The notes below the pieces were generated by a model, which saw only the letters and a list, made by a program, of their open reading frames with translations, was not told the DNA's origin and did no database searches. Both the position numbers and the translations under genes were made by a program. DNA of 64,000 bases from Chitinophagales bacterium (GTDB lineage: Bacteria; Bacteroidota; Bacteroidia; Chitinophagales; Chitinophagaceae). Location: the NCBI GenBank assembly GCA_017303855.1, contig JAFLBL010000004.1, positions 248,001 to 312,000 of the forward strand, in the 5' to 3' direction. Shown in pieces: positions 1 to 9,225 of this stretch. Position 1 is the stretch's first letter, and each line of letters opens with the position of its first letter.

Positions 1-1
1 A

Positions 2-3000
2 AAACAGGCCGGATTCAATAAATCCTTTGGTGCTTTTTACCGCCTGGTCGTACCGGATGACAGGAAAAGGGTAATGGATACAATGAAAGCAGCCCGGTTG
101 AAGGGAACGTCATTTCAAATGGAATATGCTATTATTACTCCGGCAGGGGCAAAGAAATACATGGAGGAGTATGGGCATTGTGAGATCGATAAACGGGGAA
201 AAGTGACCAGAATCTTCGGTACGGTACAGGATATAAGCAGGAGGAAGAAAGCAGAGGAGGAACAGGCGGCGGAAATGGCGGAAAAGAAACAGAAATATGA
301 GGTGGAGAAACTGGAACGAGGGGTTATTGAGTCATCACTGGGCGGGACAATTGAAATAAAGCAATTATTGGGTTTCTATATCAGCGAACTGGAGAAACTT
401 TTTCCGGACTGCAAGACGTCATTGCTCAGCGTACAACATAACCGGTTGCACAATTTCTGGTCGTCCTCCCTGCCGGCAACTTATGTGGCGGCTATTGAAG
501 GTCTGGAGACTGGTCCGGTTGCAGGTTCCTGTGGTACGGCGGCCCATTTTAAAAAGCTGATTATTGTGGACGATATTGCTCATGATCCTTTGTGGGCAAA
601 ATATAGAAAAGCAGCGCTGGCCTCCGGTCTGAAAGCCTGTTGGTCTTATCCCGTGTTTAACGCAGCAGGAGAAGTGACGGCCACTTTTGCACAGTATTTC
701 AGTACACCACGTAAGCCAAGCAGCACGGAGCTGGAGTTTTTCACGAGGGCCGGCTCGCTGATTTCGCTGATGCTGGAGAATCATGAAAAGGAGCAACGGC
801 TGAAACTCAGTCATGAACGTTTCGGCTTTGTTACCAGGGCCACATCCGATGCAATATGGGACTGGAATCTGCAAACAAACATAACCTTTTGCGGAGATGG
901 ATTTAGCACAATTTTGGGGGAGGAACTGTCAGAGGATCAGTGGAACCTTGATGTCTGGCTCGGTCATGTACACCCGGAAGACCGCTCGCAAATAATACTA
1001 ACAGTAGAGCAGACAATGCGGGGAAAAGGTATCAGGTGGGAACATGAATACCGGGTTAAAAAAAAGGATGGACGTTTTATATTCGTCTCGGACCGGGCAT
1101 ATATAATCCGTGATAAGAATGGAAAACCAATTCGTATTATCGGAGCCATACGTGACATTACCTTAAAACGGGAAGAAGAGCAACGGTTACGGTTATTCGA
1201 ACAATTGGTATCGGGTACCAGTGATGCGGTAGTAATCACAACCGCGGCACCACTGGATAAGAATGGACCGCAAATTATATACGTGAATGAAGCTTTTTGC
1301 AGAATGACCGGATATACGGCTGTTGAATTAATCGGTCAAACGCCACGGATACTGCAGGGGCAACGGTCAGATTGGGCTGAGCTGAGCCGGTTAAAACTGG
1401 CGTTGAAACGGGGTGAGATCTGTGAAATCAGTACAATCAATTACAGGAAAGACGGAAAGGAATACAGGGTGGAAATGACGGTGAAACCGGTTTTTGACGG
1501 GCAGGGAAAACTGACGCATTTTTTCGCCATACAACGCGATATAACCCGGCAATGGCAATTGCAGAAGCAAAGCCGGTTGATGGAAATCGTGAGTCATACA
1601 TTCAAAGAGCACGACAACCTGGCCGTATCTCTTGGTGCATTTTTGAAAAAGCTGGTTGAGTTCGGTGATTTTACTGCTGCTGAAACGTGGTTACTTTCGC
1701 CAGAGAGGAAGAAGTTCACACTAATCGCCAATTTCGCTTCCACCAGCGAAGCGAAGAAATATTATGTAGAAAATAAATCGCTCAACAGTTTAACACCGGA
1801 AGGCGGGCTGTTAAAAGAGATATGGAACCGGCAGGAGTTGATTATTGTAGACAATTTTGATAAGCATCCGACCCTGCGCAGAAAGGAGGGAATTCTTAAG
1901 GCAGGGTTTAAATCCGCCCTTGCCATACCGTTGATCAGTAAAGGAGAATTAATTGGTGCGTTAACCATTTTAACGGATAAGAAGGCTGCATTTTTAAGTG
2001 AGTTTGAACAGTTGTTCAGGGGGATTGAAGCAGATCTCGGGGCTGAAATCAGAAGAAAACAACTGGAGAATGAGCTGCACCTGATTTTTAATACGGTACC
2101 GGATATTATCGCTGTATCTGGTTTTGATGGGTATTTTAAACAATTGAATCCGGCAGCTGCGGCTATACTGGGTTTTTCAATGGAAGAATTGCTTAGCCGG
2201 CCTTATAGTGATTTTCTACACCCGGACTATGTACCTGCTACCCGGGAAGTCATAACGAGTCTGCCATCTATTTCAGGACCGGGTTATTTCGAAAACTGTT
2301 ATTTGTCAAAATCGGGAAAACCGGTCTGGCTGGCCTGGACATTTCAGCCATTACCCGAAGAAAGCCTGGTATTCTCCGTGGCAAAGGATATTACCCGGCA
2401 GAAAGAATTGCAACGATTACTGGCGGATGCCACCCAACTTGCCCGGATAGGCGCCTGGGAAATGGATATGGCCACCCGGCAAATAATATGGTCAGAAGTG
2501 ACCCGGGAAATTCATGAAGTCGGCCCGGATTATGAACCGGAACTGGAGCACATTTTCGCATTTTACAGGGAACAGGATAAAGAAAGATTAACCCGCTGTG
2601 TAAAAGAAGCTATTGAAGAAGGGATACCGTATGACCTGGAGTTGCTCCATATAACTGCAAGGGGTAATGAACATTGGGTAAGGGTTATAGGTATACCTGA
2701 ATTTACAAATGGTCGCTGTGTGCGTATATATGGAAGTTTCCAGGATATACACTCGAGAAAGCTTGCGGAGGAACAACTACGGCAGTCAAACGATCGTTTC
2801 GAAAAAGTAATGCAGGCCACCAATGATGCGATCTGGGATATGGACCTGGTCAATCATTCCGTATACTGGGGTAAAGGGTTTGAAAACAATTTCGGCTATA
2901 TAAGCGGGCCGGAGCACCCGGATCTTCAATCGTTTTATACACTGATACATGCGGATGACCGGGAAGCGGTAAGAGCAAGCATGCGGCATGTGATTGATGA

Positions 3001-3919
3001 CCCGGCTGGTGAGCACTGGCAGGGAGAGTTCCGGTTCAGGAAGAAAGACAATACCTATGTTTACGTGATGAACCGGAGTATAATTCTCCGGAATGAGGAA
3101 AGAAGACCTGTCCGGATTGTCGGCTCCATTACGGATATCACCTATCAGAAGGAATATGAAAAATCGTTAAAAAAACTGAATGATGACCTGGAAATGAAAG
3201 CAAGGGATCTGACACTGTCCAATGCGGAACTCGAACAGTTTGCCTATGTGGCATCGCATGATCTGCAGGAACCACTGCGTATGATCACCAGTTTTCTGTC
3301 AAAGCTGGATACAAAGTACAGTTATCAGCTGGATGAGAAAGCGCGTCAGTATATCAGCTTTGCAGTAGACGGCGCCCGGCGGATGCGCCAGAACATTCTG
3401 GATCTCCTGCAGTTTTCAAGGGTGGGGAAGGGCGACTCGCTTCCGGAAGATATTGATATCAACGAGGTGATTGAGGAAGTCCGGTTGCTGCATCAAACGG
3501 ATATGGCGGAGTGTGGAGCCGTTATCGAAACCGGTCCGTTACCGGTTATACATACATATATGGCACCGGTAGTACAGGTGTTTAATAATATTATCAGTAA
3601 TGCCATTAAGTACCAAAAGCCGGATTTGCCACCACGGATAAGAGTAACCGCAACGCAGCAGGGTAATACCTGGGAGTTTGCCATCAGTGATAACGGCATT
3701 GGTATTCCGGAAGAATACCGGCAGAAAATATTTATCATTTTTCAACGCCTGCATTCGAAGGAGAAATATGACGGCACAGGTATAGGATTGGCCGTGGTGA
3801 AGAAGATTATTAACAACCTGGGTGGCAGAATTTGGGTGGAATCTGCTCCCGGGTCGGGAAGTACGTTCAGATTTACCATACCATCGCTGGCGGCAACTCC
3901 CGCGAATACAAAAACGTAA
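2..3919 (+). CDS. multi-PAS/GAF sensor histidine kinase (5' end outside window)
   Basis: The frame is open from base 2 with no stop, and the residues before the first ATG (position 74) already belong to a PAS fold (VVPDDRKRV), so the true start lies upstream of the window. Counting from that ATG, domains run: end of a PAS_3 (to ~60), GAF (~85-235, with the typical CGTAAHFKK and CWSYPVFN stretches), PAS_3 (~245-365), PAS (~370-495), GAF (~505-660), PAS (~665-780), two PAS_3 (~785-1030), a short coiled linker, HisKA with phospho-acceptor His1062 in ASHDLQEPLRM, and a HATPase with intact N box (NAIKYQ), DNGIGIP and GTGIGLAVV. No membrane segment or receiver is visible, so it is probably a cytoplasmic sensor. 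The signal is unknown; neither GAF is recognisable as a bilin-binding phytochrome domain. It is followed by two more kinases and a CheY-like regulator, its likely partner. Confidence 0.93.
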   Translation, partial: KQAGFNKSFGAFYRLVVPDDRKRVMDTMKAARLKGTSFQMEYAIITPAGAKKYMEEYGHCEIDKRGKVTRIFGTVQDISRRKKAEEEQAAEMAEKKQKYEVEKLERGVIESSLGGTIEIKQLLGFYISELEKLFPDCKTSLLSVQHNRLHNFWSSSLPATYVAAIEGLETGPVAGSCGTAAHFKKLIIVDDIAHDPLWAKYRKAALASGLKACWSYPVFNAAGEVTATFAQYFSTPRKPSSTELEFFTRAGSLISLMLENHEKEQRLKLSHERFGFVTRATSDAIWDWNLQTNITFCGDGFSTILGEELSEDQWNLDVWLGHVHPEDRSQIILTVEQTMRGKGIRWEHEYRVKKKDGRFIFVSDRAYIIRDKNGKPIRIIGAIRDITLKREEEQRLRLFEQLVSGTSDAVVITTAAPLDKNGPQIIYVNEAFCRMTGYTAVELIGQTPRILQGQRSDWAELSRLKLALKRGEICEISTINYRKDGKEYRVEMTVKPVFDGQGKLTHFFAIQRDITRQWQLQKQSRLMEIVSHTFKEHDNLAVSLGAFLKKLVEFGDFTAAETWLLSPERKKFTLIANFASTSEAKKYYVENKSLNSLTPEGGLLKEIWNRQELIIVDNFDKHPTLRRKEGILKAGFKSALAIPLISKGELIGALTILTDKKAAFLSEFEQLFRGIEADLGAEIRRKQLENELHLIFNTVPDIIAVSGFDGYFKQLNPAAAAILGFSMEELLSRPYSDFLHPDYVPATREVITSLPSISGPGYFENCYLSKSGKPVWLAWTFQPLPEESLVFSVAKDITRQKELQRLLADATQLARIGAWEMDMATRQIIWSEVTREIHEVGPDYEPELEHIFAFYREQDKERLTRCVKEAIEEGIPYDLELLHITARGNEHWVRVIGIPEFTNGRCVRIYGSFQDIHSRKLAEEQLRQSNDRFEKVMQATNDAIWDMDLVNHSVYWGKGFENNFGYISGPEHPDLQSFYTLIHADDREAVRASMRHVIDDPAGEHWQGEFRFRKKDNTYVYVMNRSIILRNEERRPVRIVGSITDITYQKEYEKSLKKLNDDLEMKARDLTLSNAELEQFAYVASHDLQEPLRMITSFLSKLDTKYSYQLDEKARQYISFAVDGARRMRQNILDLLQFSRVGKGDSLPEDIDINEVIEEVRLLHQTDMAECGAVIETGPLPVIHTYMAPVVQVFNNIISNAIKYQKPDLPPRIRVTATQQGNTWEFAISDNGIGIPEEYRQKIFIIFQRLHSKEKYDGTGIGLAVVKKIINNLGGRIWVESAPGSGSTFRFTIPSLAATPANTKT

Positions 3920-3945
3920 CACGATTCTTAACAAGCTTCGGCTGA

Positions 3946-4983
3946 ATGAATATTATGGTTGGAAAAACATACACAAAGGAACTCAACCGGTCAGTCTTTG
4001 TACTGGAATGCACCACAGACGGTAAGCTGATTGCTGTTTTGCAGGATAAAACAAGTATGTTGGGTACGCCGCAGCCGGGTAGCCGGGTGGCAGATTTTTT
4101 ATTAAGCAGCGATGAAACGGCGTTTCACCGGTTGCTGACTGAAGCACAGGAACAAGCCATTGCCTGTTGGGATGATTTTTATATTGAAACACCGTCAGGA
4201 AGAAACAACATTTCCATTTCCGCTTTTGTCGCCGATAATCGTGTGTTGATTACCGGTAGTTTCAGGGAGCCGGCTGAAGAAAGTATGGAAAAACAGGTGA
4301 AACAGGCAAAAGAGTCCCTGGAGGTCTTTGCCTATACCGTTTCTCATGATCTGCGGGAACCTGTACGTATGGTAAAGTCTTTTATGGAGTTGTTGTTAAA
4401 AAAATACGGGGAGACGCTCGATGAAAAGGCGAAATCCTATATAGGGTATGCAACGGATGGGGCCGGCCGCCTGGATATTATGATTCAGGATTTGCTGCAC
4501 TATTATCGCTGTACACGGGATATGGAAATACAGCCCGCAGATATGAATGAAGTAGTAAAGAAAGCGGAAGCAAAGCTGCATACGGTATTGGCAGACAGAG
4601 GTGTCCGGTTAGCGTATGGAGCGTTACCGGTGATAGCCGCCAACGCCGACGGCATGCAGACGGTGGCAGAACATGTAATCAGGCAATTGCTGCCTGCATT
4701 GCTGGAAACGCCGGCACCTGTGATACGGGTTTCTTCCAGTTCAATCCAGGGAAACCGGCAGATTGAATTTTCCTGTAATGGTGCAGCACCTGATCCGGGC
4801 CAGTTGCGTGATATCTTCAATCTGTTTTATAACCGGGCGCAACAAGGTACGGCAGGCAGTGCGTTAAACGGAATGGCAGTTGCGAAAAGAATTATTGAAC
4901 ACCTGGGTGGCAGCATAAGTGTGATGGCCGCTACAGAAGGTGGGATGGCTGTTCTGATTATTTTACCAGGCGAATTGCTATAA
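3946..4983 (+). CDS. histidine kinase-like protein with degenerate ATPase domain
   Basis: 345 aa, beginning 26 bases after the large kinase. Residues ~1-110 form a small poorly conserved PAS-like region. HisKA follows (~122-190) with His134 in VSHDLREPVRM, very similar to the HisKA domains of both neighbouring kinases. The C-terminal ~150 residues align in position with a HATPase domain but the signature residues are missing: the N-box asparagine region reads EHVIRQLLPA, the DxGxG box reads CNGAAPDPG, and the last glycine box reads GSALNGMAV. The protein can probably be phosphorylated or dimerise but may not bind ATP (inference). It may be a phosphotransfer or regulatory partner of the adjacent kinases. 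No membrane segment or signal peptide. Confidence 0.85.
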   Translation: MNIMVGKTYTKELNRSVFVLECTTDGKLIAVLQDKTSMLGTPQPGSRVADFLLSSDETAFHRLLTEAQEQAIACWDDFYIETPSGRNNISISAFVADNRVLITGSFREPAEESMEKQVKQAKESLEVFAYTVSHDLREPVRMVKSFMELLLKKYGETLDEKAKSYIGYATDGAGRLDIMIQDLLHYYRCTRDMEIQPADMNEVVKKAEAKLHTVLADRGVRLAYGALPVIAANADGMQTVAEHVIRQLLPALLETPAPVIRVSSSSIQGNRQIEFSCNGAAPDPGQLRDIFNLFYNRAQQGTAGSALNGMAVAKRIIEHLGGSISVMAATEGGMAVLIILPGELL

Positions 4984-4995
4984 AAGCCTTTTACA

Positions 4996-6318
4996 ATGAA
5001 AAAACTGATGCTGCAGTATAAGCAATCCATTGAGCGAAATTGTATCGATACATACACCGATGGTACGGATAATGTCGAATACTGGCAGGACCGGCTTTTT
5101 GCAGGAGCGATGCAGTTTTCGATTCCCCTAAGTATAATCGCTGTATTGCCAGGCATAATTTATAGCCTGTACCTGGATCTGTACCTGCTGGCTTTTTTCG
5201 ATCTGCTCGCTTTTTTATGGCTGCTGTGGGTTGCCTTTGGACGTATAAGAACAGTATTGTACCGGAAGTTGCATTTTATTTTTTGCCTGTACTATGCTTC
5301 GTCCTACCTCCTGTATTTTATTGGCATAGTAGGCCCGGGACTGCTTTTCCTGTTTTCTGCGGCGATATTCGCCCTGTTGATTCTGCCCGTACGGTATGCT
5401 TTCTGGTGGAGCTGGATCAATACAATGGTCTGTGTATTATTTGCCGTGGTGGTACATTTTAATCTGAGTACAGAGTCCGCCATCAACCAGATTGAGATCA
5501 GTCATTGGGTGGCCATATCATCAAATCTTATATTTCTGAGTTTCACCTTTTCTTTATTATTGCCCTTGTTGATAAAGGGGTTGTCCGGTAGTTTCCGGAA
5601 GCAACAAGTACTGCAACTGGATCTCTCTGAAAAAAACCGGGATCTCGAACAATACGCATCAATCATATCGCATGATCTGCAGCAACCATTACGTACCATT
5701 TCAGGATTTCTGAATCTCCTGGAGAAAAAATACGGACATACACTGGATGATAAAGGGAAAGAGTATATTCATTTTGCGGTGGATGGTTCCGTGCACCTGC
5801 AGCAGATTGTAAACGCCCTGCATGAGTTTTCCCGGGCTACCCGTTATGATGCAGATCACTTTGAACAATTCAGGCTGGAAGATGTTACTAATCAGGTGAT
5901 ACAGGTATTGAATGAACCGGTGGCAGGAAATAGGGCCCGTATCATTTGTGAACCCGGAGTGTACCTGCAAACAAATAAGGCGGCATTTACTCAGGTACTA
6001 CACAACCTGATCGCCAATGCATTGAAATACAGAAAACCGGATATCCCCCCCGAAGTGGAAATTTCCGCAGAAGACCAGCCGGATGCCTGGCTTATTAAAG
6101 TGAAAGATAATGGCATAGGGATCGGGGAAGAATATTATGAAAAGATCTTTGTTATTTTCCAGCGTCTGCATACCCGCCAGCAAATTGAAGGAACGGGTAT
6201 CGGTCTTGCCATAGTAAAAAGAATTATTGAAAAACTTAACGGTACCGTCCGGGTGGACTCAACACCAGGAACGGGAAGTACATTTTATTTTACGATTCCC
6301 AAACCCCAAACGGTTTAA
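4996..6318 (+). CDS. membrane-bound sensor histidine kinase
   Basis: 440 aa. The N-terminal half (about residues 34-195) holds roughly six hydrophobic segments with short loops and no large extracellular domain, so it resembles kinases that sense within or near the membrane. HisKA follows with His226 in ISHDLQQPLRT, then a complete HATPase with the N box (NALKYR), DNGIGIG and GTGIGLAIV. It starts 12 bases after the degenerate kinase and its stop lies one base before the ATG of the response regulator, so kinase and regulator are probably translationally coupled and form a functional pair. The signal is unknown. HisKA closely resembles those of the two upstream genes, pointing to local duplication. 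Confidence 0.92.
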   Translation: MKKLMLQYKQSIERNCIDTYTDGTDNVEYWQDRLFAGAMQFSIPLSIIAVLPGIIYSLYLDLYLLAFFDLLAFLWLLWVAFGRIRTVLYRKLHFIFCLYYASSYLLYFIGIVGPGLLFLFSAAIFALLILPVRYAFWWSWINTMVCVLFAVVVHFNLSTESAINQIEISHWVAISSNLIFLSFTFSLLLPLLIKGLSGSFRKQQVLQLDLSEKNRDLEQYASIISHDLQQPLRTISGFLNLLEKKYGHTLDDKGKEYIHFAVDGSVHLQQIVNALHEFSRATRYDADHFEQFRLEDVTNQVIQVLNEPVAGNRARIICEPGVYLQTNKAAFTQVLHNLIANALKYRKPDIPPEVEISAEDQPDAWLIKVKDNGIGIGEEYYEKIFVIFQRLHTRQQIEGTGIGLAIVKRIIEKLNGTVRVDSTPGTGSTFYFTIPKPQTV

Positions 6319-6319
6319 C

Positions 6320-6754
6320 ATGAAGAACGTACATATTTTACTCGTTGAAGACAATGAAGGCGATATTGTCCTGACCACCGAAGCTTTTGAAGAGAGCAAA
6401 ATCCTGAACAAGTTCAGTGTGGTGCGCAATGGGAAAGAAGCACTCGATTTTTTGTATAAAACAGGTAACTATCAGGATGCCCCTGATCCTGATATTATTT
6501 TGCTCGACATCAACCTGCCGCTGATGAGCGGAATAGAGGTACTGCAGGAAATCAAAAATGATGACCGGGTCAAACATATACCGGTTATCATGCTGACTAC
6601 TTCATCGTCTGAAAAGGACATAACGCTTTCTTATAAACACCACGCAAATTGTTATATCACCAAGCCTGTTGAAATCGCAAAATTCCTTGACGCCATTACA
6701 GCGATTGAACATTTCTGGCTGGAAATAGTATCGCTGGATGTTAAAAGAAAATAA
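6320..6754 (+). CDS. CheY-like single-domain response regulator
   Basis: 144 aa, a receiver domain only. Acidic pocket at Glu10/Asp11 (LLVEDNEGD), phospho-acceptor Asp63 in ILLDINLPLMSG, Thr93/94 in MLTTSSSEKD and the invariant Lys115 in YITKP. The sequence is of the Rcp1-like type often encoded next to PAS/GAF kinases. There is no output domain, so it would act by protein contact or phosphotransfer rather than by DNA binding. I use the ATG at 6320, one base after the upstream stop. A longer in-frame start at 6227 would add about 31 residues lying inside the end of the kinase gene and unlike any receiver N-terminus. This is the last gene of the signalling cluster; the next gene is convergent. 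Confidence 0.94.
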   Translation: MKNVHILLVEDNEGDIVLTTEAFEESKILNKFSVVRNGKEALDFLYKTGNYQDAPDPDIILLDINLPLMSGIEVLQEIKNDDRVKHIPVIMLTTSSSEKDITLSYKHHANCYITKPVEIAKFLDAITAIEHFWLEIVSLDVKRK

Positions 6755-6793
6755 TGGGTAATACCGTGTAAACAGGCTGCAACGATACAGTGA

Positions 6794-7483
6794 TCAGATA
6801 ATCCGGAAACCTTTTTTGGAGAGCTTGTCGTATTTATTCTTATCAAATACATAGAGATAAGCGCCCTTCCTGGAAGTCCCCTTTTCCTTTTCTTCCAGTT
6901 TTTTCAGCAGTCCCAGTTCCAGCACACGCCGGGTGAAATTGCGCTTATCCATTTTCTTTTCATAAATGGCTTCATACAGGCCTTGCAGTTGCTGCAACGT
7001 AAACTTACTGGGCAATAAAGTGAAACCGGCCGGATGTGCCGATACTTTTTCGCGGAGTCTTTCCTTGGCCTGAAGAATCATCTCCCCGTGGTCAAATAAC
7101 AACACGGGAAGATGATCCAGTTCAAACCATTTGGACTGATGCTCTTTCATCAGCGCCTCACTATAGTCATTGATTTTTATGAGTGCATACCAGGCAATGG
7201 ATACCACACGGCCGCCGGGGTCACGGTTCACTTCACCAAAACTGCCCAGCTCTTCCATATACACATCGGTAAGCCCCGTCAGCAGGTTCAGTACCCTTGT
7301 AGCGGCATCTTTCACACTTTCCGTTTTCTTCACAAAACCGCCCATCAGTGACCATTTGCCAAGGCCGGGTTCAAGATTCCGCTTTACCAGCAGTGCCTTT
7401 ATCCGGTTGCCGTCAAACCCAAAGATGATACAGTCTACTGCCAGGAGTAAATGATCCTCCTTTTTATATTGCTCTGTTGCCAT
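6794..7483 (-). CDS. araR: Nudix-type transcriptional regulator of arabinose genes (AraR-like)
   Basis: 229 aa: an N-terminal Nudix fold (~10-140) and a C-terminal winged helix (~155-225), the arrangement of NrtR/AraR-type regulators. The Nudix box is degenerate: after GGFVKKTES the expected REuxEExGu reads RVLNLLTGL, so the catalytic glutamates are gone, as expected for a sugar-sensing repressor rather than a hydrolase. In Bacteroides a Nudix-family AraR controls L-arabinose genes (known), and here the gene is the last of an arabinose operon, 18 bases after the symporter. It probably binds L-arabinose and operators in this cluster, the best candidate being the inverted repeat at 14324-14362 (inference). 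Confidence 0.85.
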   Translation of the reverse strand: MATEQYKKEDHLLLAVDCIIFGFDGNRIKALLVKRNLEPGLGKWSLMGGFVKKTESVKDAATRVLNLLTGLTDVYMEELGSFGEVNRDPGGRVVSIAWYALIKINDYSEALMKEHQSKWFELDHLPVLLFDHGEMILQAKERLREKVSAHPAGFTLLPSKFTLQQLQGLYEAIYEKKMDKRNFTRRVLELGLLKKLEEKEKGTSRKGAYLYVFDKNKYDKLSKKGFRII

Positions 7484-7501
7484 AATCCTGATATGATTCG
7501 T

Positions 7502-9205
7502 TTACCAGAATTTAACATAGATAGCAGCCAGTATAAATATGGTCGCTACAATCATGATAAGAATGGACGGTTTCAGTTTAAACATTTCACTGTCCAGTTC
7601 AAACGCTTTGGGATTTACTTTGGGCCCGCCCAGGCTGATACCAATCATGATGGCCATCGTGAAGAAAAAGGCCCAGCCCATATTGATCAGGAAGGGGATT
7701 TCATAGATGCCGTCTTTGTTTTTAAACGCGGTATATAAAATGGTTTCATTTCCCAGGAGCGGCACGGCGAAACTGTTAAAGAATATAGCCAGCAGGAAAC
7801 CGGTTAACAAACCAGCCACTGCGGCGGTTCCGGTTGTCCGTTTCCAGAACATACCCAGGATGAACATGGCGAACACACCCGGACTGATAAACCCTGTATA
7901 TTTTTGGATAAACGTGAATCCACCTTCACTGCTGATACCCAGCATATCCTGCCATTCAAAAATTACGGCAATGGCAATTGAGATAAAAGCGGTTAGTTTT
8001 CCGATCCAGACCATTGAGCTTTCCGCTTTCTCTCCGGTATGTTCTTTCTGCGCTTTCCGGAAATATTTCATGTGAATATCCAGGGTATAGATCGTGGCAA
8101 TACTGTTCAGTTTGCCCGCAAGCGAAGCGACAATAGCCGCGGTTAATGCCGCGATAGCTAATCCTTTTAAACCAGAAGGCAGGAATCCAAGGATAGCGGA
8201 ATAGGCGTCATCCATGCCGCGCAATCCGGGCAGGTGACCATTCTGGTGTAATACATAGGCCGCGATACCCGGCAGCATAACAATAATCGGCATCAGCAGT
8301 TTTAAGAAACCGGCAAACAGGATGCCTTTACGGGCCGTTTGCAGATCAGCACCCAATGCACGTTGTGTGATATACTGATTACATCCCCAGTAGTTAAGAT
8401 TCACAATCCACTGGCCGGCAAAATACATGGCAATACCCGGCAGGATGAGGTACTTGTTTACATCTTCCTGCGATGAAGCAGCAGTCGGTTTTTGTAGGAT
8501 CATGTGGAAATGATCCGGTGCCTGTTGCATCAGTGTTTTGAAACCGGCAATGGCGTCACGGCCCAGCCCGAATTTTTCACTGACGATGGTTAAGGCGAAA
8601 TAGATAGTGGCAAAACCACCAATAATCAGTACGGCTACCTGGATTACATCCGTATAACCGATTACTTTCATACCGCCAAGTGTGATGATCAGGGAGAATA
8701 CGGCGAGCCCTATCATGACAATGTGCAGGTACTCGGGGCCGATCAGTCCGCTGATGGCAATGGCCCCCAGGTAGAGAATGGATGTCAGGTTCACAAATAC
8801 GTATAATAGTAACCAGAACACGGCCATGATCAGAGATACCGATTCATTGTACCGTGTTTTGAGAAACTGCGGCATCGTGTAGATCTTGTTTTTCAGGTAT
8901 ACGGGCATAAACCAGACCGCAATGATGATCAGGGCTAATGCCGCGATCCACTCATAGGCCGCCACGGCGATACCCACAAAGTAACCGTTGCCACTCATAC
9001 CGATAAACTGCTCGGCAGAGATATTGGAGGCGATCAGGGATGCCCCGATGGCCCACCAGGTCAGTGAACCTTCAGCCAGGAAATAATCATGGGAAGCCGT
9101 GATAGATGTTTTCTTTTTCTTGTTATACACCCAGTAACCATAACCGGCTACCATAACAAAGTAGATGACGAAGATGAGAATATCAAAGGTTGAAATACCG
9201 CTCAT
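7502..9205 (-). CDS. sodium/sugar symporter (SSS family), probable L-arabinose importer
   Basis: 567 aa with about 14 hydrophobic segments. It shows the sodium:solute symporter signature region (AEGSLTWWAIGASLIASNI, then SAEQFIGMSG) close to the N-terminus. It lies between araA and the Nudix regulator with gaps of 18-20 bases, so L-arabinose is the probable cargo, taken up across the inner membrane with sodium. Arabinose clusters of other Bacteroidota carry the same type of symporter. It is a close paralogue of the symporter at 24381-26009. Substrate cannot be read from sequence alone. Confidence 0.9.
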   Translation of the reverse strand: MSGISTFDILIFVIYFVMVAGYGYWVYNKKKKTSITASHDYFLAEGSLTWWAIGASLIASNISAEQFIGMSGNGYFVGIAVAAYEWIAALALIIIAVWFMPVYLKNKIYTMPQFLKTRYNESVSLIMAVFWLLLYVFVNLTSILYLGAIAISGLIGPEYLHIVMIGLAVFSLIITLGGMKVIGYTDVIQVAVLIIGGFATIYFALTIVSEKFGLGRDAIAGFKTLMQQAPDHFHMILQKPTAASSQEDVNKYLILPGIAMYFAGQWIVNLNYWGCNQYITQRALGADLQTARKGILFAGFLKLLMPIIVMLPGIAAYVLHQNGHLPGLRGMDDAYSAILGFLPSGLKGLAIAALTAAIVASLAGKLNSIATIYTLDIHMKYFRKAQKEHTGEKAESSMVWIGKLTAFISIAIAVIFEWQDMLGISSEGGFTFIQKYTGFISPGVFAMFILGMFWKRTTGTAAVAGLLTGFLLAIFFNSFAVPLLGNETILYTAFKNKDGIYEIPFLINMGWAFFFTMAIMIGISLGGPKVNPKAFELDSEMFKLKPSILIMIVATIFILAAIYVKFW

Positions 9206-9225
9206 GTCAGTTGTTTTAATATGGT

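Noticed and set aside
2..3919. Phytochrome-type light sensor
   Set aside because: The GAF domains lack recognisable bilin-binding features and no PHY domain or heme oxygenase gene is present, although the small regulator resembles Rcp1.
6227..6319. Upstream start for the response regulator
   Set aside because: The extra residues lie inside the kinase gene in another frame and do not resemble a receiver N-terminus; the ATG at 6320 gives the standard beginning.
6794..7483. Active Nudix hydrolase
   Set aside because: The glutamates of the Nudix box are missing and a winged-helix domain follows, so a regulator is the better call.
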